A stretch of DNA of 64,000 nucleotides, from the NCBI RefSeq assembly GCF_001486165.1, contig NZ_LN908977.1:505621-569620 (forward strand). Direction: 5' to 3'. The position numbers and the translations under genes are program-made. The notes beneath the pieces are model-generated. The model made no database searches, was not told where the DNA came from, and saw only the letters and a list, made by a program, of their open reading frames with translations. This document shows, piece by piece, positions 25,020 through 33,028 of this stretch (positions are counted from its first letter, which is position 1; each line of letters begins with the position of its first letter). Source of the DNA: Bittarella massiliensis (ex Durand et al. 2017) (GTDB taxonomy: Bacteria > Bacillota > Clostridia > Oscillospirales > Ruminococcaceae).

Positions 25020-27674
25020 GTGAAATGGACTGGACTGAATCAACTGCGGGAAGAGTTTCTCGCCTTTTTTGAGGAGAAGGGGCACACCCGCCTCCCCAGC
25101 GCCCCGCTGGTGCCCCAGGGGGACAACAGCCTCCTGCTCATCAACTCGGGGATGGCCCCGCTGAAAAAGTACTTTCTCGGCCAGGAGACCCCGCCCAACG
25201 TCCGGGTCACCACCTGCCAAAAGTGCATCCGCACCCCCGACATCGAGCAGGTGGGCAAGACCGCCCGCCACGGCACCTACTTTGAGATGTTGGGCAACTT
25301 CTCCTTTGGCGACTACTTCAAGAAAGAGGCCATCGCCTGGGCCTGGGAGTTCATCACCCAGCGGCTGGAGATCCCGGTGGACAAGCTCTGGGTCACCATC
25401 TACCTGGACGATGACGAGGCCTACGACATCTGGACCAAGGAGATCGGCGTGGCCCCCGAGCGGGTGGTCCGCCTGGGCAAGGAGGACAACTTCTGGGAGA
25501 TCGGCGCCGGCCCCTGCGGCCCCTGCTCCGAGATCTACTTTGACCGGGGCGAGAAGTACGGCTGCGGCAGCCCCGACTGCGGCCCCGGCTGCGAGTGCGA
25601 CCGCTTCATGGAGTTTTGGAACCTGGTGTTCTCCCAGTTCGTCAACGACGGCGAGGGCAACTACACCGAGATGGAGCACAAGAACATCGACACCGGCATG
25701 GGGCTTGAGCGCCTCGCCTGCCTGATGCAGGGGGTGGACAACCTCTTCGAGGTGGACACCGTCCAGAACATCATGAAGCACATCAGCAAGATCGCCGGCG
25801 TCCACTACGGCGAGGACCCCCGCACCGACGTCTCCCTGCGGGTGGTGACCGACCACATCCGCTCCACCGTCTTCATGGTCTCCGACGGGGTGGTGCCGCA
25901 AAACGAGGGCCGGGGCTACGTGCTGCGCCGGCTGCTGCGCCGGGCCGCCCGCCACGGCCGGCTGCTGGGCATCGACCGGGCCTTCCTCTACCAGGTCTGC
26001 GACACCGTCATCGACGAGAACATCGGCGCCTACCCCGAGTTGGGCGAGAAGCGGGAGTACATCAAAAAGGTCATCCAGAACGAAGAGCTCCGCTTTGAAA
26101 AGACCATCGACCAGGGGATGGATCTGCTGGGCACCATGCTCGACCACATCAGCGCCGAGCAGATCAAAGCCGGCAAGGCCGTCCTCTCCGGGGACGAGGC
26201 CTTCAAGCTCTACGACACCTTCGGCTTCCCCATCGACCTGGTGCGGGAGATCGTGGCCGAGCGGGAGATCGGCCTGGACGAAGCGACCTTCAACGAGCTG
26301 ATGGAGCAGCAGCGCCAGCGGGCTCGCGCCGCCAGGGAGCAGATGGACACCATCGCCTGGTCGGAGGACGTCACCGCCGAGCTGGACCTGCCCCGCACCG
26401 CGTTTGTGGGCTATGAAAAGCTGGACGCGGTGGCCCGCTTGGCCTGCATCATCGCGGGCGGCCAGCTGGCTGACAGCGTCACCGCCGGCGAGCAGGCCAC
26501 CCTCATCTTCGACACCACCCCCTTCTACGCCGAGAGCGGCGGACAGGTGGGGGACCGGGGCGCCATCACCGGCGAGGGGGTCGCCGCCCTGGTGGAGGGC
26601 TGCACCAAGTCCCCCACCGGCCAGTACCTCCACACCGTCACCGTGCAGTGCGGCACCCTCCACACCGGCGACGCCCTGCGCCTCTCGGTGGACAAGGACT
26701 ACCGCGCCGCCGTGGCCCGCAACCACACCTCTGCCCACCTGCTGCAGGCCGCCCTGCGGGAGGTGTTGGGCGAGCATGTCCACCAGGCCGGCCAGCTGGT
26801 GACCAAGGACCGCGTCCGCTTTGACTTCTCCCACTTCTCCTCCATGAGCGGGCTGGAACTGGCCCAGGTGGAGGAGCTGGTCAACCGCAAGATCATGGAG
26901 GCCCTGCCCACCGACGTGCGGGAGATGCCCATTGAGGAGGCCAAGCAGCTGGGGGCCATGGCCCTCTTTGGCGAGAAGTACGGAGACACCGTCCGGGTCT
27001 GCTCGGTGGGGGATTTCTCCCGCGAGTTCTGCGGCGGCACCCACGTGAAGAACACCGGCTGCATCGGGCTGTTCAAGATCCTCTCCGAGAGCTCGGTGGC
27101 CGCCGGCGTCCGCCGGATCGAGGCCGTCACCGGCTTCGGCGTCATCCGCCAGCTCGACCGCGACCAGGAGGCCATCCAGCAGGCCGCCCGGGCCCTGAAA
27201 CTGCAAAACCCCGCCGACTTGGTGGAAAAGGCTGAGTCGGTGATGGGCGAGCTCAAGCGCTGCGGCAAGCAGATCGAGGAGCTGGGCAGCCAGCTGGCCG
27301 CCATCCAGATGGACAGCCTCTTCGAGCAGGCCACCGAGGTGGGGAACGTGCGGCTGGTCAGCGCCTCCTTCACCGGCACCGACGCCAAGAGCCTGCGCTC
27401 GATGGGCGAACGGGTGCGGGACAAGGCGTCGCGGATGGTGGCCGTCCTCTCCACCGTGGTCGACGGCAAGGGCACTATCTGCGTCTCCTGCGGCAAGGAG
27501 GCCGTTGAGGCCGGGGTCCACGCCGGCAATCTGGTCAAGGAGATCGCCAAACTGGCCGGGGGCAGCGGCGGCGGCCGGGCCGACAATGCCATGGCCGGCG
27601 TCAAGGAGATCTTCAAAATCGACGAGGCCATCGCCCAGGTACCCAGCATCATCGCCCGAATGATCGCCCACTAG
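25020..27674 (+). CDS. alaS: Alanyl-tRNA synthetase
   Basis: 884 residues, the usual length. GTG start at 25020 with AGAGGAG upstream, directly after the T-box terminator; earlier in-frame codons lie inside the leader. Class II catalytic core begins with RLPSAPLVPQGDNSLLLINSGM, and TCQKCIRTPDIEQVGKTARHGTYFEMLGNFSFGDYF is diagnostic of AlaRS. The editing domain has NHTSAHLL and CGGTHVKNTG (zinc/His-Cys set), and the C-terminal domain ends in GGRADNAMAG. Charges tRNA-Ala; cytoplasmic. Confidence 0.98.
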   Translation: MKWTGLNQLREEFLAFFEEKGHTRLPSAPLVPQGDNSLLLINSGMAPLKKYFLGQETPPNVRVTTCQKCIRTPDIEQVGKTARHGTYFEMLGNFSFGDYFKKEAIAWAWEFITQRLEIPVDKLWVTIYLDDDEAYDIWTKEIGVAPERVVRLGKEDNFWEIGAGPCGPCSEIYFDRGEKYGCGSPDCGPGCECDRFMEFWNLVFSQFVNDGEGNYTEMEHKNIDTGMGLERLACLMQGVDNLFEVDTVQNIMKHISKIAGVHYGEDPRTDVSLRVVTDHIRSTVFMVSDGVVPQNEGRGYVLRRLLRRAARHGRLLGIDRAFLYQVCDTVIDENIGAYPELGEKREYIKKVIQNEELRFEKTIDQGMDLLGTMLDHISAEQIKAGKAVLSGDEAFKLYDTFGFPIDLVREIVAEREIGLDEATFNELMEQQRQRARAAREQMDTIAWSEDVTAELDLPRTAFVGYEKLDAVARLACIIAGGQLADSVTAGEQATLIFDTTPFYAESGGQVGDRGAITGEGVAALVEGCTKSPTGQYLHTVTVQCGTLHTGDALRLSVDKDYRAAVARNHTSAHLLQAALREVLGEHVHQAGQLVTKDRVRFDFSHFSSMSGLELAQVEELVNRKIMEALPTDVREMPIEEAKQLGAMALFGEKYGDTVRVCSVGDFSREFCGGTHVKNTGCIGLFKILSESSVAAGVRRIEAVTGFGVIRQLDRDQEAIQQAARALKLQNPADLVEKAESVMGELKRCGKQIEELGSQLAAIQMDSLFEQATEVGNVRLVSASFTGTDAKSLRSMGERVRDKASRMVAVLSTVVDGKGTICVSCGKEAVEAGVHAGNLVKEIAKLAGGSGGGRADNAMAGVKEIFKIDEAIAQVPSIIARMIAH

Positions 27675-27781
27675 TGCCTTTTCCGCCCCGCCTGTGACAG
27701 GGCGCGGCGTCAGCGCTTACACAGAATCGCCCGGCGGGCGGGGGAGAGCCCCTGCTCGCCAGCAGAAGGGAGGAGTGCCCA

Positions 27782-28120
27782 GTGGATTGCCTTTTTTGCA
27801 AGATCGCAGGGGGGGAGATCCCCTCGAAAAAGCTCTATGAGGACGACTCGATCCTGGCCTTTTACGATGTCGATCCCCAGGCGCCGGTCCACTTTCTGGT
27901 CATCCCCAAGGCCCACATCGCCAGCTGCGACGAGCTGACTGAAGAAAACAGCGCCATTGTCGCCCACATCTTCGCCACCATCGCCAAGCTGGCGGGGGAG
28001 CTGGGGCTGAAAGACGGCTACCGCATCGTCAACAACTGCGGCAAGGACGGCGGCCAGACGGTGGGTCACCTGCACTTCCACGTGCTGGCCGGCCGCTCGC
28101 TGGCCTGGCCCCCGGGCTGA
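27782..28120 (+). CDS. HIT family (HinT-like) nucleotide hydrolase
   Basis: 112 residues, GTG start at 27782 after GGGAGGAG. Begins DCLFCKIAGGEIPS and ends with the histidine triad GHLHFHVLAGR, which carries the catalytic His. HinT-type proteins hydrolyse adenosine phosphoramidates, including aminoacyl-AMP. That fits a position 107 bases downstream of alaS, probably on the same transcript. Confidence 0.93.
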   Translation: MDCLFCKIAGGEIPSKKLYEDDSILAFYDVDPQAPVHFLVIPKAHIASCDELTEENSAIVAHIFATIAKLAGELGLKDGYRIVNNCGKDGGQTVGHLHFHVLAGRSLAWPPG

Positions 28121-28149
28121 TTGCCCTGCCCTCGCATATCCCTCGATTC

Positions 28150-28182
28150 AAAGAGCTGGACGCGTCTGCGTCCAGCTCTTTT
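28150..28182 (+). terminator. Terminator of alaS-HIT operon
   Basis: AAAGAGCTGGACGC / GCGTCCAGCTCTTTT perfect 12-bp stem with A and T tails. Confidence 0.9.
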
Positions 28183-28376
28183 GCACGCTTTCCCCCCAAT
28201 TCGTGGGTGCGAACCCCAAGTGCACATCCATTTGCCGGGAGGTTCGCACCGCAGAATACCGGCCTTTTGCGGCGGAATGGAGAAGTCTGGGAAAAATGGG
28301 ATTTGCATTTGACAGGATTTTGTGGAAAGAGTATCCTAAAGAGGAAAGCAGCGCCTTGTTTTTGTGCTGTTTTGCT
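28183..28376 (+). promoter_or_regulatory. CRISPR leader with promoter
   Basis: The 194-base stretch before repeat 1 has no gene. It contains a 10-bp inverted repeat GGTGCGAACC / GGTTCGCACC (28206-28215, 28241-28250). A clear promoter follows: TTGACA (28309-28314), 17 bp, TATCCT (28332-28337), firing into the array about 40 bases downstream. The T-rich end just before repeat 1 is typical of leaders. This fixes array direction as left to right, matching repeats that end in ATTGAAAT. Confidence 0.8.
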
Positions 28377-29161
28377 GTCGTCCCCTCACGCAGGGGACGT
28401 GGATTGAAATCAAACTTCCACACGCTGCCGATTCTGTGCCCCCGGTCGTCCCCTCACGCAGGGGACGTGGATTGAAATATTTTTGGGGTAATTGCATATT
28501 CCAAAACAGGTGTCGTCCCCTCACGCAGGGGACGTGGATTGAAATAGGCCGTACTTTTCGCTTTTTCGACGATCTGGCCCGTCGTCCCCTCACGCAGGGG
28601 ACGTGGATTGAAATCCTTCTCCATCCCTTATGACCTTTACCACGCTGTGTCGTCCCCTCACGCAGGGGACGTGGATTGAAATTGTAATCCCCCGCCGCCC
28701 ATTTTCGAGATTAGAAAGTCGTCCCCTCGCGCAGGGGACGTGGATTGAAATCCGGTAGGTGTCGTCATCCTCCAGGTCGCTGCCGGTCGTCCCCTCACGC
28801 AGGGGACGTGGATTGAAATAAAAACATATCGGCATCAGGCTGGCCGCGACCATGTCGTCCCCTCACGCAGGGGACGTGGATTGAAATCAGAAGATACTTC
28901 CGGCCATAAATCTGGCGCATGGTCGTCCCCTCACGCAGGGGACGTGGATTGAAATAACATCACGGGAGCCGGGGGCAACCCGCACTACATGTCGTCCCCT
29001 CACGCAGGGGACGTGGATTGAAATCCCGACCATCTGCCCCATGCTCATCTTCACGCAGAGGTCGTCCCCTCGCGCAGGGGACGTGGATTGAAATACACCG
29101 TCGGACATGATCTGCCTTGATGGAATCGTCGTCCCCTCACGCAGGGGACGTGGATTGAAAT
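28377..29161 (+). CRISPR. Type I-C-like CRISPR array, 12 repeats, 11 spacers
   Basis: Twelve 34-base repeats begin GTCGTCCCC and end GGATTGAAAT, with an internal 7-bp hairpin GTCCCCT-CACGC-AGGGGAC. Starts: 28377, 28445, 28512, 28581, 28649, 28718, 28786, 28854, 28922, 28991, 29061, 29128. Repeats 6 and 11 share the same A-to-G change in the loop (CGCGC). Spacers are 33-36 bases and all differ. The repeat class is that of subtype I-C. No cas gene lies in the 28 kb before or 35 kb after, so crRNA processing must rely on Cas proteins elsewhere, or the array is an orphan. Confidence 0.97.
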
Positions 29162-29306
29162 CCGTGTGGCTGGGGTCCAGACAAGAGCAGGCCGTAGGTC
29201 TTCTCTCATTACAGCAGCCAGATTTAAGTTCTGGTGCCGTCTAGCCTTGATTTTTTAGACCCGTAAATACTCCATAGCAGAGACCCGACCTGAGATCGAA
29301 CTATAT

Positions 29307-29371
29307 AGCAGAATACAACCATAATTATGTACAAAATTATGGTTGTATTCTGCTCTTTATTGCGGTATAAT
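29307..29371 (+). promoter_or_regulatory. Toxin-antitoxin promoter overlapped by a 20-bp perfect inverted repeat
   Basis: Arms AGCAGAATACAACCATAATT (29307-29326) and its exact complement (29335-29354) flank an 8-base spacer. The right arm contains the -35 TTGTAT (29343-29348); 17 bp later comes TATAAT (29366-29371). The palindrome is thus a probable operator for the antitoxin (autorepression). The preceding stretch 29162-29306 is AT-rich with no gene. Confidence 0.75.
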
Positions 29372-29396
29372 ATAATAGCGAAAGGAGCTGATAAAG

Positions 29397-29660
29397 ATGC
29401 CGACTATTAGACCCATTGCAGATTTGCGCGACACAAGCAAGATTTCAGAGTTGTGTCACCAAAAAAATGAGCCAGTATATATTACAAAAAACGGTAGTGG
29501 ACATTTAGTTGTAATGAGTATGGAGACCTATGAGAGACAGCTTGGACTCCTAGACGTCTATCGCAAATTAGGAGCCGCAGAAAAGCAAGTGGAGGATGGC
29601 GTGTCTCTTCTAGATGGAGAAGAAGTATTTGGGCGCCTACGTGAGAAGCATGGAAAATGA
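29397..29660 (+). CDS. Phd/YefM family antitoxin
   Basis: 87 residues, ATG at 29397 with AAAGGAG. The N-terminal MPTIRPIADLRDTSKISELCHQKNEPVYITKNGSGHLVVMSMETYE is the Phd/YefM DNA-binding and dimerisation fold; the acidic/helical C-terminus should cover the toxin. Its stop codon overlaps the toxin start by 11 bases. The gene is visibly AT-rich against the GC-rich surroundings, a sign of transfer together with its partner. Confidence 0.9.
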   Translation: MPTIRPIADLRDTSKISELCHQKNEPVYITKNGSGHLVVMSMETYERQLGLLDVYRKLGAAEKQVEDGVSLLDGEEVFGRLREKHGK

Positions 29661-29970
29661 TATTTACAAAATCAGATATACTCCATTAGCATTTGAGGAC
29701 CTAGATTCAATAGACACTTATATATCAAAAACGCTTTATAATGAAGCAGCTGCAATTCGCTTACTTGATCAGATGGAGCAGTCTATCAGCCGGTTAGAAC
29801 AATATCCATATACTGGGCCTGAAGTAGAGGATGTGTATCTTGCGTCTAAAGGCTATCGCAAATTGGTTGTCGAAAATTATTTAATCTTCTATCTCGTAAA
29901 CAAATTAGAGAAAGAAGTTTTTATTATGCGCGTCTTGTTTGGCGCGCGGGAATACCATAACTTCTTGTGA
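29650..29970 (+). CDS. RelE/ParE superfamily toxin
   Basis: 106 residues, ATG at 29650 inside the antitoxin end. The pattern YKIRYTPLAFEDLDSIDTYISKTLYNEAAAIRLLDQM, then a central strand GYRKLVVENYLIFYLVN and the C-terminal FIMRVLFGAREYHNFL, is the RelE/ParE fold. The Arg and the terminal Tyr/His fit an mRNA-interferase type, but a gyrase-directed ParE is not excluded. AT-rich like the antitoxin. Lies between the CRISPR array and the mini-array. Confidence 0.88.
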   Translation: MENDIYKIRYTPLAFEDLDSIDTYISKTLYNEAAAIRLLDQMEQSISRLEQYPYTGPEVEDVYLASKGYRKLVVENYLIFYLVNKLEKEVFIMRVLFGAREYHNFL

Positions 29971-29999
29971 TGGCCTACTCCGACCTGAGGCCGGAAGGC

Positions 30000-30096
30000 G
30001 TTGTCCCCCCCGTGCGGGGGGCGTGGATTGGAATTGGGCTAAGACTGCGATCACCACCGCCGACGGCACTGTCGTCCTCCATTCGGGGACACGACC
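30000..30096 (+). CRISPR. Degenerate two-unit mini-CRISPR
   Basis: Unit 1 (30000-30034, 35 bases) keeps the I-C repeat layout: starts GTTGTCCCC, has a C-run/G-run hairpin around GTGC, and ends GTGGATTGGAAT. Compared with the main array both hairpin arms changed together. After a 36-base spacer-like stretch (30035-30070), the same spacing as the array, a decayed second unit starts GTCGTCCTCC and contains GGGGAC (30071-30096). No leader promoter is evident. It is either a remnant array end or a CRISPR-derived RNA gene. Confidence 0.65.
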
Positions 30097-30172
30097 TAAA
30101 ACTTCAGCACCTGCACAGATACAGCCGCCGTGCAAACTTCTTATCCCAGAGCACAATCCCCCGCACAAAAAA

Positions 30173-30213
30173 AAGAGCCGGAGCAGCATCTGCTGCTCCG
30201 GCTCCCTCTTTTT
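30173..30213. terminator. Bidirectional terminator
   Basis: A-run, GAGCCGGAGCAGC / GCTGCTCCGGCTC 13-bp stem, T-run. Closes the CRISPR/toxin region on one side and the dehydrogenase gene on the other. Confidence 0.92.
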
Positions 30214-30238
30214 ACCCACTTGATCTGTCAATTGAAGT

Positions 30239-31189
30239 TCAGACGATGACGTTGCGGGGCTCTCCCCGGCAGAAGGCGGCGATGTTTTCTCCCAACAGGT
30301 CGACAAGACGCTGGCGGGTCTCCAGCCCCTTCCAACCCATGTGGGGGGTGAGGACCACGTTGTCCAGGGTGTAGAGCGGGTTGTCCGGCCGGGGAGGCTC
30401 CTGCTCCAACACATCCAGTCCGGCCCCGGCGATCTGTCGGGCAGTCAGGGCCCGAATGAGGGCGGGCTCATCGATCAAGGCCCCACGGGAGGTGTTGATG
30501 AGGAAGGCGGTCGGTTTCATCTTGGCGAGGGCCGCCTCGTCGATCAGGTGGCGGGTCTGTTCGGTGAGGGGGCAGTGGAGGGTCACGGCGTCGCTCTCCC
30601 GCAGCAGGGTGTCGAGGGGGACATACCGCACCCCCTCCTCGTCGGGCCGAGAGGTGCGGGTGTAGGCCAGCACCTCCATGTCAAAGGCGTGGGCCAGACG
30701 GATGACTGCCCGGCCGATGTGACCGGCCCCGACGACCCCCAGGGTCTTGCCGTTGAGCTCCAGATGGTCGACCTGGAGAAACTGCTCAAAATTGCTGTGA
30801 TCGCCCCGGCAGAGCATGGCCTGCTGCTTTTGCATGGAGGAAAAGAGGTTGAGCAGCAGCAAAAAGACGGTGTGTGCAACCCGCTGGGTGCTGTAAGCGG
30901 GGATGTTGCAGACGGTGATCCCCCGGGCCTTGGCGGCGGCCAGGTCGATGTTGTTGTAGCCGGTTCCCGCCTCGCAGAGGAGCTTGACCGAATCGGGGAA
31001 CCGGCGGATGCTCTCGGCGGAGACGGGCATCTCCTTGGTCACCACAATGTCGTATCCCTGAATGCGCTCCAACAGTTGTCCCTCGTCGGTGGCGCCGTAG
31101 ACGGTGACCTGGGAGGCGATGTGGGAGAAGTCGATTTTGCCGTCGTAGTTGATGCGGTCGGCGTTGAGGACCACAGTTTTATCCTTCAC
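30239..31189 (-). CDS. D-2-hydroxyacid dehydrogenase (NAD-binding)
   Basis: 316 residues, GTG start at 31189 with AGAGGG upstream. The family order is complete: N-terminal lid; LGVVGAGHIGRAVIRLA, the Rossmann GxGxxG; catalytic Arg in LINTSRGALID; Glu in LDVLEQEPP; His in TPHMGWKG. These enzymes reduce 2-keto acids with NADH. The HMGW ending is close to glycerate/hydroxypyruvate and C-terminal-binding-type members, but the substrate is not certain. Confidence 0.9.
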   Translation of the reverse strand: MKDKTVVLNADRINYDGKIDFSHIASQVTVYGATDEGQLLERIQGYDIVVTKEMPVSAESIRRFPDSVKLLCEAGTGYNNIDLAAAKARGITVCNIPAYSTQRVAHTVFLLLLNLFSSMQKQQAMLCRGDHSNFEQFLQVDHLELNGKTLGVVGAGHIGRAVIRLAHAFDMEVLAYTRTSRPDEEGVRYVPLDTLLRESDAVTLHCPLTEQTRHLIDEAALAKMKPTAFLINTSRGALIDEPALIRALTARQIAGAGLDVLEQEPPRPDNPLYTLDNVVLTPHMGWKGLETRQRLVDLLGENIAAFCRGEPRNVIV

Positions 31190-31698
31190 AAAAGTACCCT
31201 CTTTCTCTCTTTTTTACAGTTCGCCCCTGCCAAAACAGGCGCTTCATCTCTTCGGGAGTGGGGCGGCAGGCGGGATGAGCGGGGTCGTGCGCCGACGAGC
31301 AGGGCGGCCCGACGAACCCACCGTGCAGCCGCAAGCCCTTGCGGGCACAGCGGGGAGTGCCAGAGGGGGAGTGGCCCCCTTTTTTGACTTGGATTTCGCC
31401 GCCTGCCTATTTTGCCCACCCTTCCCACCGAAAAGCGCGCCGTTGAGCCATGGGCAGGGGGATGGTATGGGGGTGCGCAGCAGCCCGGCAATCGCCGCAG
31501 GACAGCCACATTTCTGCCATTATACCACAGGTGGCCGCCGGCGGTACAGGGGGGAATAAAAGTCACGCAAAAGGAAAAAATATACATAGAGGATGACCCT
31601 GAAACGGCCGCCGAAAAAGAGAACATGAACCCCCTGTGAACGCTGTCTGAAAAGCCGGAGGAGAAAATGAATTTTCCGTGATAAAGTGCCCCCATTTC
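31190..31698. other. Non-coding stretch upstream of two divergent genes
   Basis: About 510 bases with no convincing gene. On the minus strand a TATAAT (31519-31524) sits about 330 bases before the dehydrogenase start, which would give a long 5' leader. On the plus strand GGGGG-AGTGG-CCCCC plus six T (31366-31387) looks like a terminator. The GC-rich part between (31280-31365) contains several small stems. I could not match it to a known riboswitch or small RNA. Confidence 0.4.
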
Positions 31699-31727
31699 TT
31701 GACAGGCCATGGGGAAACGATTACAAT
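31699..31727 (+). promoter_or_regulatory. Promoter of aminotransferase operon
   Basis: TTGACA (31699-31704), 17 bp, TACAAT (31722-31727), about 100 bases before the start codon. Confidence 0.85.
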
Positions 31728-31828
31728 TGATTCAAGCAAGGTCGGCCCAATGCTGCCTCGGGCAGGGTGCCGTCCTTTCTTCTGTGGCTTATCCACCGAG
31801 TAATCAAGAGAAATGAGTGCGATCTGTA

Positions 31829-33028
31829 ATGAAAATTCCCTTTTCTCCCCCGGATATCAGCGAACAGGACATCGCCAATGTAGTTGATGCCCTTCGTTCG
31901 GGTTGGATCACCACCGGCCCCAAGACCAAACAGTTGGAAAAGGACCTCTCCGCCTACTGCGGCACCGCCCACACCGCCTGCCTCAACTCGGCCACCGCCG
32001 CGCTGGAGCTCTCTCTGCGGGTGCTGGGCATCGGCCCGGGGGATGAGGTCATCACCTCTGCATATACCTACACGGCCTCCTGCAGCGTCATCTGCCACGT
32101 GGGCGCCACCCCGGTCCTCATCGATGTGGACGAGGGCAGCTACCACATGTCGGCTGCCAATCTGGAAAAGGCCATCACTCCGAAAACCAAGGCGGTCATT
32201 CCGGTGGACATCGGCGGGGTGCCCGCCGACTACGACGCCATCTTCTCGGTGTTGGAGGGGAAAAAAGACCTCTTCACCCCGGCTAGCGACCTGCAAAAGG
32301 CCATCGGCCGGGTGGCCGTGGTGGCGGACGCCGCCCACTCGGTAGGGGCCACCTACAAGGGCAGGCAGATCGGCTCTGTGGCCGACTTCACCTGCTTTTC
32401 CTTCCACGCGGTGAAAAACCTCACCACCGCCGAGGGGGGGAGTGCCACCTGGCTGGACTTTCCCGGCATCGACGGGGAGGAGATCTACCGCCAGTTCATG
32501 CTGCTCTCCCTGCACGGGCAGACCAAAGACGCCCTCTCCAAGACCAAGTTGGGCGCCTGGGAGTACGACATCGTCTCCCCGGCCTACAAGTGCAATATGA
32601 CCGACATTTTGGCGGGCCTGGGCCAGAGCCAGTTGGAGCGCTATCCCCAGCTGCTGGCCGAGCGCCGCTCTGTGGTCACGCGCTACGACGCCGCCTTTGC
32701 CGGCAAGCTGGAGGTCATGCCCCACTACACCGGGGAGTACCAGTCCTCCGGCCACCTCTACCTGACCCGGATCCCCGGCTACAGCCTAGAAAAGCGAAAC
32801 GCCCTCATCGAGCGCATCGCCGAGAAGGGGGTCGCTACCAACGTCCACTACAAGCCGCTGCCGCTGTTGAGCGCATACAAAAACCTGGGCTTTGACATTG
32901 CCGATTACCCCAACGCCTACGCCCAGTTTGTAAACGAGATGACCCTTCCCCTGTACAGCACCCTCACCGACGAGCAGGTGGAATATGTGATCGCAGCGGT
33001 CCTGCAAAGCCTTGAGGAAGATGTATGA
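31829..33028 (+). CDS. DegT/DnrJ/EryC1/StrS family aminotransferase
   Basis: 399 residues from ATG 31829; an in-frame GTG at 31817 is possible and neither has a strong ribosome site. PLP enzyme: N-terminal FSPPDISEQDIANVVDALRSGWITTGP, and the Schiff-base Lys in SFHAVKNLTTAEGG. Relatives aminate nucleotide-linked 4-keto sugars (PglE, ArnB, LegC types). The stop overlaps the start of a sugar transferase, suggesting joint work on a surface glycan, although no dehydratase or acetyltransferase is next to them. Confidence 0.9.
   Translation: MKIPFSPPDISEQDIANVVDALRSGWITTGPKTKQLEKDLSAYCGTAHTACLNSATAALELSLRVLGIGPGDEVITSAYTYTASCSVICHVGATPVLIDVDEGSYHMSAANLEKAITPKTKAVIPVDIGGVPADYDAIFSVLEGKKDLFTPASDLQKAIGRVAVVADAAHSVGATYKGRQIGSVADFTCFSFHAVKNLTTAEGGSATWLDFPGIDGEEIYRQFMLLSLHGQTKDALSKTKLGAWEYDIVSPAYKCNMTDILAGLGQSQLERYPQLLAERRSVVTRYDAAFAGKLEVMPHYTGEYQSSGHLYLTRIPGYSLEKRNALIERIAEKGVATNVHYKPLPLLSAYKNLGFDIADYPNAYAQFVNEMTLPLYSTLTDEQVEYVIAAVLQSLEEDV

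Noticed and set aside
28148-29108. Open frames through the CRISPR array with repeated SIHVPCVRGR or PLTQGTWIEI peptides
   Set aside because: These peptides are just translations of the CRISPR repeat; there is no start signal and no protein family.
30035-30070. Match of the mini-array spacer-like stretch to the toxin-antitoxin promoter (CreTA expectation)
   Set aside because: By eye only a six-base GCCGAC word is shared with the region around the antitoxin start, which is no better than chance, so targeting is not claimed.
29905-30414. Minus-strand frame across the mini-array and toxin end
   Set aside because: It runs antisense through a terminator and the repeat unit; composition is that of a shadow frame.
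31200-31520. Cobalamin riboswitch on the minus strand (GCCACT and CCAAGTCA words)
   Set aside because: The words occur, but the B12-box order and the remaining core are missing.
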